Shown: positions 55,654 to 64,000, numbered from the stretch's first letter. The stretch is DNA of 64,000 bases from Gracilibacillus lacisalsi DSM 19029 (GCF_000377765.1 NZ_KB898663.1:310001-374000), one strand, 5' to 3'. The notes: a model not told the origin generated them from the sequence alone. Translations and numbers: made by a program.

Positions 55654-56604
55654 TTGAACGATACATACAATGATACCAAATTGAAAGTTTTTTCTTTAAA
55701 CTCCAACCTGCCGTTAGCTGAAGAAATTGCTCATCATATTGGTATTGATTTAGGTAAGTCATCTGTCAAAACATTTAGTGACGGAGAAATTCAAATTAAT
55801 ATTGAAGAAAGCATTAGAGGTTGTGATGTTTTCGTAATTCAATCAACGTATGATCCTGTTGAAGATCATATGATGGAATTATTAATTATGATAGATGCTT
55901 TGAAGAGGGCTTCAGCAGCATCCATTAATGTCGTGATTCCTTATTATGGTTATGCGCGTCAGGATCGAAAATCTCGTGCGCGAGAACCAATCACTGCTAA
56001 GTTGATTGCTGATTTAATCCAAAAAGCTGGTGCAGACCGAATTATTTCCATTGATTTACATGCACCCCAAGCACAGGGCTTTTTCGATATTCCTGTAGAC
56101 CCAATTACAGCTGTCCCGATTATCGGAAGCTATCTGTATGCAAAACAATTAGAGAATGTTGTTGTTGTAGCACCTGACCATAGCAGTGTATCACGCGCCA
56201 GACATTTAGCTGAGCAGTTAAAAGCTCCGATAGCTATTGTAGACCGCAGAGGTCCAAGAGACAGCGCATCTACTATCAATATCGTTGGTGATGTTGAAAA
56301 CAAAACAGCAATTATTATAGATGATATTATTGATACCGGACGACGTATTACGACTAGTGCAGAGGCATTAAGAAAACATGGTGCAAATCTGGTGTATGCG
56401 TGTACAACACACCCTGTACTTTCGGGAATAGCCGTCAATAAAATTGCTGAATCCGATATAAAAGAATTAATCGTTACGAATACGATTCCGTTATCCGAAG
56501 AAAAACAAATCGATAAAATTACACAATTAACTGTAGCGCCTGTTGCAGCCGAAGCGATTATCCGTTTATATGAACATCAATCTGTCAGCTCACTTTATAA
56601 CTAA
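55654..56604 (+). CDS. Ribose-phosphate pyrophosphokinase paralogue with altered active-site loops
   Basis: 316 residues, colinear with class I PRPP synthetases. Preserved: [34 protein letters not shown] (ATP/ribose site), [29 protein letters not shown]. Changed: the flexible catalytic loop, usually DKRRPRPN, reads DRRGPRDS (197-204), so the usual Lys is Arg; and the ribose-phosphate loop, usually DDIIDTAGT, reads DDIIDTGRR (223-231). The standard prs gene of Bacilli lies beside glmU, which is not here, so this is probably a second copy. The start is a TTG after TAGGAGGTC. It may still make PRPP, be regulatory, or use another substrate. Confidence 0.85.
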   Translation: MNDTYNDTKLKVFSLNSNLPLAEEIAHHIGIDLGKSSVKTFSDGEIQINIEESIRGCDVFVIQSTYDPVEDHMMELLIMIDALKRASAASINVVIPYYGYARQDRKSRAREPITAKLIADLIQKAGADRIISIDLHAPQAQGFFDIPVDPITAVPIIGSYLYAKQLENVVVVAPDHSSVSRARHLAEQLKAPIAIVDRRGPRDSASTINIVGDVENKTAIIIDDIIDTGRRITTSAEALRKHGANLVYACTTHPVLSGIAVNKIAESDIKELIVTNTIPLSEEKQIDKITQLTVAPVAAEAIIRLYEHQSVSSLYN

Positions 56605-56620
56605 AGCATTAGCTACTGAT

Positions 56621-56663
56621 ATAGCAACTGGTTTATTGTAGTTCTCTACATACCAGTTGCTAT
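56621..56663 (+). terminator. Hairpin after the PRPP synthetase paralogue
   Basis: 12-bp outer stem ATAGCAACTGGT/ACCAGTTGCTAT with an inner helix TGTAG/CTACA. T-run is poor (ACTTTGTT). Confidence 0.7.
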
Positions 56664-56705
56664 ACTTTGTTGCCTCCAATTTCTTGCTCTATATCCACAT
56701 AATCA

Positions 56706-56939
56706 CTATTTTATCACCCCTTTTCCTCGCCTTTTGCTTTGATCGATTCTTCCTTCAGTTAATTTCTCCAAAGCATAAGCGTCCATATTAATCATTGGTG
56801 CTGCTGTATTCTTCTGCCCATAAAGATTATCTGATTCCACTAACTAGCACAACCAGAAAAAACATAGATTAGCAATCACCATATACATCGGCTTTCTTCT
56901 TTTTCTTGTCAGCTTTTCATACAGACTTTTTTTGCACAC
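56706..56939 (-). pseudogene. Probable small membrane-protein gene broken by an in-frame TAG
   Basis: One minus-strand frame runs from a GTG at 56939 to a stop at 56706, interrupted only by TAG at 56844-56846. Before the stop: a basic stretch KSLYEKLTRKRRKP and the start of a hydrophobic segment (MYMVIANLCFFWLC). After it: ESDNLYGQKNTAAPMINMDAYALEKLTEGRID and a basic end KRRGKG. The shape, basic lead, membrane helix, soluble tail, reads like a single 77-residue protein whose helix is cut by the stop. Its 5' end overlaps the divergent leader of the ABC permease. No family is recognised. It may be chance. Confidence 0.4.
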
Positions 56940-56988
56940 CTTCTGGGCGAATACATATGATAGCCATATAAAGAGAGGAAGAGATGTC

Positions 56989-57744
56989 ATGCGAAAAAAA
57001 GTATCTATACCACAATTGATTACCATCTCCTCCCCAATCTGCTTACTTCTTTTATGGGAGTTTTGTTCACAATTCGAGATATTAGACCCTCGTTTCTTTC
57101 CAGCACCCACTTTGATCATACAAACACTTGTGCAGATGGGAGAGTCTGGGGAGCTTTTTACTCATGTTACTGTTAGTTTAACGCGAATTGTATTTGGGTT
57201 CTTACTTGGAGTTATTCCTGCAATCTGTATCGGGCTGTTAATGGGGATGTATCGGTATTTCAGACATTTTTTCTCACCTATCATCATGATTTTTATGCCG
57301 ATTCCAACATTGGCGATGCTTCCTATTATTCTAATCCTATTTGGGATCGGAGAATTCTCGAAAATGATTACCATTGCAATTAGTGTCTTTTTTCCAGTGG
57401 CTATCAATACCGCAGCAGGTGTCGCGAATATCGATAAGATCTACGTGGACGTCGCCAAAAATTATCAAGCCAATGCAAAAGACTTCTTTTTCAAAATTGC
57501 ACTTCCCGGCTCATTACCAGTTATGCTTGAAGGAATTCAAATGGGCCAGGCGATCGCACTACTGACTATAGTAGCAGCCGAAATGATTGGCGCTAACTCA
57601 GGTATCGGCTACCTAATTTGGATGAATTATAAAGCCTTTCTACTGCCACAAATGTATGTCGGATTATTGCTAATTTCGTTTTTTGGTTACTTTTTCTCCT
57701 TATTACTAAGAGGAATAGAACGAAAATTATTGCCCTGGAAATAA
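56989..57744 (+). CDS. ABC transporter permease, SsuC/TauC/ThiX type
   Basis: 251 residues with about six membrane segments. The EAA-type loop is DVAKNYQANAKDFFFKIALPG (about residues 156-176), and the late GIGYLIWMNYKAFLLPQMYVG block is typical of the nitrate/taurine/sulfonate permease family. The open frame reaches 56932, but GAGGAAGAG before the ATG at 56989 sets the start. It opens an operon with an ATPase, a binding lipoprotein and perhaps a nitroreductase. Candidate substrates are sulfonates, thiamine or riboflavin precursors; none can be chosen from this gene alone. Confidence 0.9.
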   Translation: MRKKVSIPQLITISSPICLLLLWEFCSQFEILDPRFFPAPTLIIQTLVQMGESGELFTHVTVSLTRIVFGFLLGVIPAICIGLLMGMYRYFRHFFSPIIMIFMPIPTLAMLPIILILFGIGEFSKMITIAISVFFPVAINTAAGVANIDKIYVDVAKNYQANAKDFFFKIALPGSLPVMLEGIQMGQAIALLTIVAAEMIGANSGIGYLIWMNYKAFLLPQMYVGLLLISFFGYFFSLLLRGIERKLLPWK

Positions 57745-57764
57745 CGTAGAAAAGAGGGATAAAG

Positions 57765-58535
57765 TTGTCAAAAATTGAGATTAATCAACTATCGAAAAAA
57801 TTCATTAAACGAAATAAGTATATTGAAGCTTTACAAGACATCACGTTATCGATTCAACCAGGGGAATTCGTCTGTTTACTAGGTCCGAGTGGCTGCGGAA
57901 AAACAACGTTACTTAGAATTTTAGCTAATTTAGAGAAAACGAGTACTGGTGAAGTAAAAATTCACCAGACAGATAAAGAGAAGCCGTTACAATCGATGGT
58001 TTTTCAAGAAAATGGAATTATCCCTTGGCTCACGGTTGAAGAGAATGTTGCATTCGGGTTAAAAATGAGACATTTACCAAGTGCTTATATAAAAGAACGC
58101 ACGGATTATTATTTATACAAAGTCGGCTTAACTAATTTCAAACGATTGTATCCGAAAGAACTATCTGGTGGTATGAAGCAACGAGTTAGTATTGCGCGAG
58201 CTTTTGCAAATGACCCGGAAATTTTGTTAATGGATGAACCATTTGCTGCCTTAGATGAACAGAACAAATTCATTTTACAAGAAGAATTACTTTCGATTTG
58301 GCAGGAAACAAAGAAAACGGTTCTTTTTATCACCCATAGTATTGATGAAGCACTATTGCTTAGTGATCGAATTCTGCTAATGAGCTCACAACCCGGAAGA
58401 ATTGTTAAAGATATTAACATTGAGATGGAACGACCACGATCAATTGAAAAAGTACGATCCGATCCAGCCATGACAGACATTTTCTTAGATGTATGGGAGC
58501 ATCTACAAAATGAAGTAAAGCAAGCCAGGTTATAG
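57765..58535 (+). CDS. ABC transporter ATP-binding protein, SsuB/TauB/ThiZ type
   Basis: 256 residues. Walker [14 protein letters not shown] (about 39-51), Q-loop [12 protein letters not shown], signature [14 protein letters not shown], Walker [14 protein letters not shown] and the switch His in [16 protein letters not shown]. It powers the permease encoded 20 bases upstream. The start is a TTG (57765) after AGAGGGATAAAG, with no ATG nearby in frame. The gene ends where the leader of the lipoprotein gene begins. Confidence 0.93.
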   Translation: MSKIEINQLSKKFIKRNKYIEALQDITLSIQPGEFVCLLGPSGCGKTTLLRILANLEKTSTGEVKIHQTDKEKPLQSMVFQENGIIPWLTVEENVAFGLKMRHLPSAYIKERTDYYLYKVGLTNFKRLYPKELSGGMKQRVSIARAFANDPEILLMDEPFAALDEQNKFILQEELLSIWQETKKTVLFITHSIDEALLLSDRILLMSSQPGRIVKDINIEMERPRSIEKVRSDPAMTDIFLDVWEHLQNEVKQARL

Positions 58536-58561
58536 TGAGTAATTGTAATGGAGGAATAACA

Positions 58562-59632
58562 ATGAAAAAATTTCTTTTTTTAATAATGGCAGTTGTCGCT
58601 TTTTTGGTTATAAGTGGTTGTCAATCATCAGATTCCGAGCAACAGAGTGACGGCGAAAATACTGATTCTTTAACCCCCCTTGATGAGACCGCCAAAGTCG
58701 TGATCGCAGAAGATGGATCCGCTTCTGGAGCAGGTTTTTACATCGCAAAGGATAAAGGCTATTTTGAAGAATATAACATTGAAGTAGAATTCGCAACGTT
58801 TGGCAACAGTGATGAAATGTTGCCTGCTGTTGCAGCTGGTGAAGTTGATGTAGCAGGTGGTATATCTTCCGCTTCTTTCTTCAATTCGATCGCACAGGGT
58901 ATTGATGTTCGCTTTATTGCTGACAAAGGCCATAACAATCAAGGCAGTTCCTACTTTACCTTTGTTGTAAGAGAAGATTTAAAGGATCAAATTAACGATT
59001 ATCCTGATGTAAAAGGTAAGAAAATTGCTGTTTCTACAGAAAACGGTGTTGATCATTATATTTACAATGAAATGCTGAAACATGCCGATGTTTCGCAAGA
59101 TGATGTAGAATTTGTCTTGATGAGTGACTTTGGTAACATGATGTCTGCGATGGGAAATGAACAAATTGATCTTGCTTTGCAAATTGAACCTCTTATTACA
59201 CAAGGAGAGAATCAAGGCATACACCAGCGTTTCCACGATGCTACCGACTATGCTCCAGAAGCGCAAATTGCAATGGTCTTAGGTTCACCAAAGTTTTTAA
59301 CAGAACGACGAGATGTTGCCGTTCGCTTTATGGCAGCATACTTAAGAGGAGTTCGTGATTACCATGATGTCTTTATAAAGGATATCGATGACAACGGTGA
59401 AGTTATCTCTATCATGGCCAATCACACAGCATTGAAAGATGAAGAGCTATGGGAAGAAGTTGGTGTAACCGGCTTAAATCCAAATGGCTATATATTTGAA
59501 GAAGACGTAGAAAAACAATACCAATTCTATAAAGAAAATGGTGCGATTCAAGGAGAATTAGATTTCGATCAAATTATTGATATGTCGCTTGTTGAGGAAT
59601 CATTAGATATAATTGGAACATATGAAGAATAA
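58562..59632 (+). CDS. ABC transporter substrate-binding lipoprotein, NMT1/SsuA type
   Basis: About 356 residues. Signal MKKFLFLIMAVVAFLVISGC with lipobox VISGC; an acidic Ser/Gln/Asp linker follows. The NMT1/THI5-like fold is shown by GAGFYIAKDKGYFEEYNIEVEF, LPAVAAGEVDVAGG, KGKKIAVSTENGVDHYIYNEML and PKFLTERRDVAVRFMAAYLRG. GGAGG lies before the ATG at 58562; the nine extra codons upstream are not used. Similar proteins bind HMP-type pyrimidines, sulfonates or aromatic compounds. Confidence 0.91.
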   Translation: MKKFLFLIMAVVAFLVISGCQSSDSEQQSDGENTDSLTPLDETAKVVIAEDGSASGAGFYIAKDKGYFEEYNIEVEFATFGNSDEMLPAVAAGEVDVAGGISSASFFNSIAQGIDVRFIADKGHNNQGSSYFTFVVREDLKDQINDYPDVKGKKIAVSTENGVDHYIYNEMLKHADVSQDDVEFVLMSDFGNMMSAMGNEQIDLALQIEPLITQGENQGIHQRFHDATDYAPEAQIAMVLGSPKFLTERRDVAVRFMAAYLRGVRDYHDVFIKDIDDNGEVISIMANHTALKDEELWEEVGVTGLNPNGYIFEEDVEKQYQFYKENGAIQGELDFDQIIDMSLVEESLDIIGTYEE

Positions 59633-59731
59633 TAATCCCCCTCCTTATTTCAATCTAATAAATGGTTATTACAGGAAATTATTGATAGAATGTAATAAAC
59701 ATTAATTAGCAAATGGAATAGGAGGGATTGT

Positions 59732-60259
59732 ATGGACGTATTAGAAGCTATTAAAAACAGAAGAGAAATTACAAGATACCTAGATCGTGAGATTGATAAG
59801 GAAGTATTGGAAGCTGTAGTAGATGCGACCTATTTTGCTCCTACTGGAAATAATTTACCATCCAAAGATATTATCGTTATAACTGATCCAGAAAAATTAG
59901 TTGCTTTAAAAGACACCACACCGTTTATGCCATGGATTGCCGACGCTAAAGCAGCAGTTGCTATCACCGGTCGACCAGATATTAGTAAGTATTGGTTACA
60001 GGACAGTTCCATTGCAGCTGGATATTGCTGGTTAGCGGCGGTGGAACAAGGATTAGTTGGTGCTTTCGGTGCCATCTATCATGCAGAGGATGTCGAGGAA
60101 TCAGAGAAACGTGAAAATCATGCTAGAAAAGTCTTAGCTATTCCTGAAGATCGGCGAGTAGTGGCCATCATCGGTCTTGGTTATCCAGCAGAGACAAAGC
60201 CACCGAAAAAGCATATACCAAAAGAAGATATGGTGCATTACGACTCTTTTGGGGATTAA
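59732..60259 (+). CDS. Nitroreductase family protein (small)
   Basis: 175-residue FMN-dependent oxidoreductase. The N-terminus IKNRREITRYLDREIDKEVLEAVV and the FMN site FAPTGNNLPSKDIIVITD are typical, as are SIAAGYCWLAAVEQGLVGAFG and VVAIIGLGYPAE. It is shorter than most nitroreductases (about 200 residues). GGAGGG precedes the ATG. It lies 99 bases after the lipoprotein gene on the same strand with no terminator between, so the enzyme may act on the imported compound. The real substrate is unknown. Confidence 0.88.
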   Translation: MDVLEAIKNRREITRYLDREIDKEVLEAVVDATYFAPTGNNLPSKDIIVITDPEKLVALKDTTPFMPWIADAKAAVAITGRPDISKYWLQDSSIAAGYCWLAAVEQGLVGAFGAIYHAEDVEESEKRENHARKVLAIPEDRRVVAIIGLGYPAETKPPKKHIPKEDMVHYDSFGD

Positions 60260-60345
60260 TGATTGTTGGTTTTGACAGTTTACTTTCTCAGCTTTTTACA
60301 CTTACCATAACTTCACATTCATGCGTGACTATGATTTCAAGAAAA

Positions 60346-60387
60346 TTTACTGGCAACTCCGGACCTTTTACTTGCAACTATATCAAT
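60346..60387. repeat. 21-bp tandem repeat, two units (TTTACTGGCAACT type)
   Basis: TTTACTGGCAACTCCG at 60346 and TTTACTTGCAACTATA at 60367 are 21 bases apart and share the core of the repeat at 40469. They sit at the end of the DUF2264 gene, between two convergent genes. Confidence 0.6.
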
Positions 60388-62188
60388 AGAAGCGGGGGTT
60401 ATCCCGCTTCTTCATTAAATCAGCCAATTTCCACTCTTTGTCTTCTAAATAAATAATCCCATTTTCTAATCTTGGCAACTCTGCTTTCGCTTGTGTCGGT
60501 GATCCGTAAAAGGCATGTACAAATAGATGAGTTCCCTTGTTTAATGATTTTGTTAGTGTTGGAATTACCGTTCGTTTTTGCATTAAATTCGTATTGGCAT
60601 TCGGATAAATATGCTTATTTTCAGCATCTCCACTAAGCGCTAGAGCTGACACTTTTCCATACTCTGTTTTCACTGACTTCTCATCTATAGTAATACCGGA
60701 TTCTGATAATCCAAGCGCAAACCCTCCATCAGCTATGTCCAGTGGTCGTTTGGAGGTAATTTCATGAATACGTATGTGCCACGGTAATCCAGGAATGATC
60801 CATGTACGAATCACAACATCTTGCCACGGCGCCCACACCATATAGATATAATCATTCTCTACCTTTTTCTCGATGACTTGTCTCTTAACGCGAAACAATT
60901 GATCTTGTTCACTGAGTGCTAACATATTATCAAAAGCAGCTTGATCCAATCCCCACTCTCCACGTGGTACACTAAAACCAAAATAATTCGAATAAGCAAA
61001 CTTTTCATATTTGCTGGACGTATGAGTATGTGCATTTGTATGCTGATAACCAGAAGTGAAAGCTACAACATGTTCGTCATGTCGTTTAATTACTATGGAA
61101 GCTTTTGCAAGTCGTTTTGATTTTGGCAGCAAAGGCAATGGTTGCTCATCCACTTGCCAAAAAGGATGATCTTCAGGCAAAGCTAATAGAAGAAACGATT
61201 TAAATGCCCAATACGGTGAACCTGGCGCATTATAGTTTTCTGCCATTATAAGATTTGGATAATGATAGCCAATTGATAGTGTACCATCAGGCTGAAAAAT
61301 ATCTTGTTTACACCAGTAGCGAAAATGTCTGAGAATGATGCCTTTGACAGTACCTAAAGGAATATCATCTAAACCTGCATAGACATAAGCACTCCAGAAC
61401 GAACATTGGGCAAATCGATAGGTTAGACTACGTCCATACGGAATTGCCCGTCCATCCTCACTAAACCAGTGGAGAAAATCCCTTGCAAACAAAATAGCTC
61501 TTTCTTTATAGACCTTCGCACGTTTAGGGTCATCTTTTTCCATGACGGTAGCATAGAACAGCCCATAATAATGAAGTGCAAAAGGTGTGTAATAATCGAC
61601 ATGAGCTACTTCGCCATCCTTATACCAACCGTCACCTAAGTAAAAATCATCAATCCTGTTTAAATTTTGTTCAATGGTTGCTTGATCGTATGGAGCCCCA
61701 ACTTGTTTCAAACCGATATTCACGATTACTGCGAAAAATAACCAATTACAATCATGGGCAGCGTTCTGATTGATTTGAGTTAACCAGTTTACCAGATTTT
61801 CTTGTTGATCTTCGCTTAATGGTTCCCAAACTTGTTCCGGAGCTAAACACAAGGCATAACCAAAGGCTGCCATCTCAACGATTCGTTGATCATAGTCATG
61901 GATTTCGCCCCAGTAGCCTTCACTCTCTCGATCTGTACCATTTACAATACCTTGCAAATGTTTCGACCATAATGCTGTACTGCCATTAGATGCAATAAAA
62001 GGAGCTGCTCCCCATAAAACTCTTGAAAAACATTCAAGTCCCGCTACACTTTCCGAGTAGGCTGCAGCTGTCTGCCCCATTCTTATCCGTGAGTTAGTTT
62101 GATCATAATACGGCTCAAGCGGTGCCCACATATCTAGTAATACTTTCTCTACATCTTTTTTCGTCTGTAAAGGATTCTGCTGCAACAT
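60383..62188 (-). CDS. DUF2264 domain protein
   Basis: About 601 residues, no signal peptide. The N-terminal (alpha/alpha) barrel-like part contains SVAGLECFSRVLWGAAPFI, GTDRESEGYWGEIHDYDQRIVEMAAFG and NWLFFAVIVNIGLKQVG, which are DUF2264 blocks; the C-terminal third is beta-rich. The fold resembles uronate lyases and unsaturated glucuronyl hydrolases. The function is not established. Start: AGGAGG is followed by ATGATG; the second ATG (62188) has the better 6-base spacing. It is only 7-10 bases after the heparinase-like gene, so one operon. Confidence 0.82.
   Translation of the reverse strand: MLQQNPLQTKKDVEKVLLDMWAPLEPYYDQTNSRIRMGQTAAAYSESVAGLECFSRVLWGAAPFIASNGSTALWSKHLQGIVNGTDRESEGYWGEIHDYDQRIVEMAAFGYALCLAPEQVWEPLSEDQQENLVNWLTQINQNAAHDCNWLFFAVIVNIGLKQVGAPYDQATIEQNLNRIDDFYLGDGWYKDGEVAHVDYYTPFALHYYGLFYATVMEKDDPKRAKVYKERAILFARDFLHWFSEDGRAIPYGRSLTYRFAQCSFWSAYVYAGLDDIPLGTVKGIILRHFRYWCKQDIFQPDGTLSIGYHYPNLIMAENYNAPGSPYWAFKSFLLLALPEDHPFWQVDEQPLPLLPKSKRLAKASIVIKRHDEHVVAFTSGYQHTNAHTHTSSKYEKFAYSNYFGFSVPRGEWGLDQAAFDNMLALSEQDQLFRVKRQVIEKKVENDYIYMVWAPWQDVVIRTWIIPGLPWHIRIHEITSKRPLDIADGGFALGLSESGITIDEKSVKTEYGKVSALALSGDAENKHIYPNANTNLMQKRTVIPTLTKSLNKGTHLFVHAFYGSPTQAKAELPRLENGIIYLEDKEWKLADLMKKRDNPRFY
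60389..60410. terminator. Hairpin at the end of the DUF2264 gene
   Basis: 8-bp G/C-rich stem GAAGCGGG/CCCGCTTC with a 6-base loop. It overlaps the last codons of the DUF2264 gene and faces the nitroreductase gene from the other side. T-run is short (TTCATT). Confidence 0.5.
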
Positions 62189-62198
62189 CATATTCCTC

Positions 62199-63890
62199 CT
62201 AATACTTAAATTCAAATCGAAGTGTAATATCTTTATCTAGGCTAATAACTTTACATAATATATGTAAATAATATTCTGTTTTACCCTGATGATTTCGAAA
62301 ACTTTTCCTTTCCACACTTGATTGTACTTTATCTTTATCAAACGTTATTTCCAAGGTTGCCTGATCACCTTTTAAATAAATTCTATCCTCTTGCTGTTCA
62401 AAAGGAAGATCCGCTGCAATAAAAGATTCGACCAAAGAAGATGGTTCTCTCTCCAATGCAAACTCGTCGATAACTATTAACTTTGGTCTATCTGATTTAT
62501 CCCAATTAAACTTGCGAATAAATTGTAGTTGTTCGCTGTATGCATCGCTTAAATCTAATGTAAGCTCGTCCTTACCGCTGCTTTCTCTAATTTGGGTGAT
62601 TTCACCAGAAAATTGCGCACCTTCTTGTTGATAGACTCCATTAATAACAGGAACAGAATGACCAGCGGCACTATTGCAGATAAATTGATAGCGTTTATCA
62701 TTAAAATAATCTTTATGATACTCACCAGCTCCTAAATCTCGCAAAAACACATGTCCTTTACCATAAAGAATAAAATGCCCGATATCATTATGGTTGTGTG
62801 GTTCGTCATTATGACCAGCCTTGACAGCAAATGCATATTGGTCGATTCGTGATAAAAAGATAGAAGCCTGTTCCATCAAGTAGTTCCCCTGTGGCCATTC
62901 CCCTCCCTTGAAATTGGGGTCATACCAGCTTAACTCGCGGATAGCAGGTGCCCACCTACCACAATGATCAACAGCATTTGTCAACGCCACACTCTCGTTT
63001 GGTACATGTACTTCGGCGAATTTTTTATGCAAATAATGGCTGAATCCGAGCATCGGAGCAGCAGTTGGTTCAGCATCTGAGAAATTGACGACGTGATTGT
63101 CATCCAAAAATATTTTTTGCTGAAAAGAAGCAATCGCTTTTACTTTAGGACGGTCGAATAAATTAATGTCCCGAAAACGCTCTAAAAGATCAGCGAAATA
63201 GACAAAATAACCGAAACCATATTGCCAGTATCCGTAGCCTTCCGCACACGCCCCATCATCCTCGAAGCCTGCTAAATAATAATCCATCGTTTGGATCACT
63301 CTATTGATTATTTGGTTTTGTCTACGATCACCATTTAGTATATATAGCGCTGCCGCTCCAATTGATCCACCGCAGACAGATGCCCAATTATGTGTGGCTT
63401 TCTCCCAATGAAAAGATCGTTCTAGAAAAGGAGTGAAAACTCGGCGATCGATCTCAATTTTTATCTTTTCTACTAGAAAATCATCCAATTGTTCACCATA
63501 CAGATCAATAAGTTCGGCTAGTGTAAAAGCTGTCTCTGCCGCAAAAAGGTCAACAGAATATTGCAGTTGAGCAGTTTGTCGATATGTTTGATAATCTTGC
63601 TCTTCGAATTGTCTGTCTAAGTGTGCAGGCAAACACCACGTAAATTCATTACATACTTGCCATATCTCATTTTCTAACGCATCTGTATATGTTTTCGTTT
63701 CTGGGTATAGGTAGTGAAGTAAACCAAATGTCGTTAATCTTTTTCGCCGCAGAAAATACTGTGTTTCGTACATTTGCCGATCGCCGTTTCGCATAAATTG
63801 CCGGTACGTATTAAAGCTGATGTTGTCAGCTGGTGTATGCAGAAAATGCTCAGCATCCTTCTCTAATTGTGCTATAAAGCTACTATTCAT
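62199..63890 (-). CDS. Heparinase II/III-like protein (polysaccharide lyase type)
   Basis: 563 residues. The N-terminal helical toroid has HWEKATHNWASVCGGSIGAAALY and DDGACAEGYGYWQYGFGYFV; the C-terminal beta-sandwich has the heparinase II/III motif HNDEPHNHNDIGHFILYGKGHVFLRDLG (in parts; His-rich active region about residues 370-385). Tyr of EGYGYW and the His pair are the expected catalytic residues. There is no signal peptide, so it should act on imported oligo-uronides. Its ATG overlaps the stop of the upstream AraC-type gene (ATGA). Alginate, heparin-like or other uronates are possible; xylan glucuronate is less likely for a lyase. Confidence 0.87.
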   Translation of the reverse strand: MNSSFIAQLEKDAEHFLHTPADNISFNTYRQFMRNGDRQMYETQYFLRRKRLTTFGLLHYLYPETKTYTDALENEIWQVCNEFTWCLPAHLDRQFEEQDYQTYRQTAQLQYSVDLFAAETAFTLAELIDLYGEQLDDFLVEKIKIEIDRRVFTPFLERSFHWEKATHNWASVCGGSIGAAALYILNGDRRQNQIINRVIQTMDYYLAGFEDDGACAEGYGYWQYGFGYFVYFADLLERFRDINLFDRPKVKAIASFQQKIFLDDNHVVNFSDAEPTAAPMLGFSHYLHKKFAEVHVPNESVALTNAVDHCGRWAPAIRELSWYDPNFKGGEWPQGNYLMEQASIFLSRIDQYAFAVKAGHNDEPHNHNDIGHFILYGKGHVFLRDLGAGEYHKDYFNDKRYQFICNSAAGHSVPVINGVYQQEGAQFSGEITQIRESSGKDELTLDLSDAYSEQLQFIRKFNWDKSDRPKLIVIDEFALEREPSSLVESFIAADLPFEQQEDRIYLKGDQATLEITFDKDKVQSSVERKSFRNHQGKTEYYLHILCKVISLDKDITLRFEFKY

Positions 63891-64000
63891 TTCACATTAG
63901 CCCCATTCCATTTACGTCCTCTATATTCTAATGGTGTACACCCTGCCTGCTTCTTGAAAATTTTGATAAAATAACTTTGATTATCGTAACCCAGTTGTTC
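63887..64000 (-). CDS. AraC-family regulator (C-terminal end; cut by window edge)
   Basis: The last 37 residues and stop are visible. They are the second helix-turn-helix of an AraC-type protein: LGYDNQSYFIKIFKKQAGCTPLEYR, then a short tail. The overlap ATGA with the heparinase-like gene shows they are one operon. Whether it is a response regulator (YesN type) or a one-component AraC protein cannot be seen. Confidence 0.85.
   Translation of the reverse strand, partial: EQLGYDNQSYFIKIFKKQAGCTPLEYRGRKWNGANVK

Noticed and set aside
60259-60456. Plus-strand frame of 65 residues starting at the nitroreductase stop
   Set aside because: It runs across the 21-bp repeat and into the end of the DUF2264 gene; no ribosome site of its own and no family resemblance.

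Overview
This window looks like the chromosome of a low-GC Gram-positive bacterium in the Bacillaceae, probably a halophilic or alkaliphilic genus near Gracilibacillus, Amphibacillus or Oceanobacillus. The grounds are Bacillus-type gene families and layouts (xylA/xylB with a divergent ROK-type xylR, YesL-YesN-YesM signalling trios, glpP-glpF-glpK-glpD with a leader terminator, dhaKLM), AAGGAGG-type ribosome binding sites, frequent TTG/GTG starts, and CcpA cre-like boxes. The genus is inference only.

Layout. 1-6000: partial YesM-type kinase and a GH95-GH3 glycosidase pair. 6.0-16 kb: Nif3-like protein, intracellular GH10 xylanase, two ABC permeases, solute-binding lipoprotein, then the YesM/YesN/YesL set; this resembles the xylo-oligosaccharide uptake and sensing genes of Geobacillus xylan clusters. 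16-21.7 kb: GH8 reducing-end exo-oligoxylanase, xylB, xylA, xylR. 21.8-24 kb: Fe/Mn superoxide dismutase, a frameshifted NERD gene and a 21-bp tandem repeat. 24-31.8 kb: a tight seven-gene operon gntR-aguA-uxuA-uxuB-kdgK-kdgA-xynB for methylglucuronoxylan fragments and glucuronate. 31.9-36 kb: small membrane proteins, a candidate small RNA, a palindromic repeat, duplicated DoxX genes and an aldo/keto reductase. 36-42.7 kb: a sugar-catabolic cluster of unknown substrate (GH43-like protein, TIM-barrel isomerase, DUF993 aldolase-like protein, two Gfo/Idh/MocA dehydrogenases, AraC regulator). 42.7-43.3 kb: intergenic repeats. 43.3-50.4 kb: dhaKLM and glpD-glpK-glpF-glpP. 50.7-56.6 kb: PEP carboxylase, a small membrane protein, glycerate kinase and a divergent PRPP synthetase paralogue. 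57-60.3 kb: an SsuABC/ThiXYZ-type ABC transporter and a nitroreductase. 60.4-64 kb: DUF2264 protein, heparinase II/III-like protein and the end of an AraC-type regulator.

How it fits together. Xylo-oligosaccharides would be sensed by the YesM/YesN pair, imported by the lipoprotein and two permeases (the ATPase is not here and is probably a shared MsmX-type protein), and cut inside the cell by GH10, GH8, GH39, GH3 and GH67 enzymes. Xylose then enters XylA/XylB. Glucuronate would pass through UxuB, UxuA, KdgK and KdgA, but uronate isomerase (UxaC) is missing from the window. Many operons carry cre-like boxes, so glucose repression through CcpA is likely. The glycerol/dihydroxyacetone genes form a second carbon module with GlpP antitermination.

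The least explained items are the DUF993-centred sugar cluster, the PRPP synthetase paralogue with altered loops, a promoter-to-terminator unit near 32.5 kb that looks like a CcpA-controlled small RNA, a branched RNA structure between the binding-protein and permease genes, and several intergenic repeat families. All functional calls come from reading the sequence; no database search was run.
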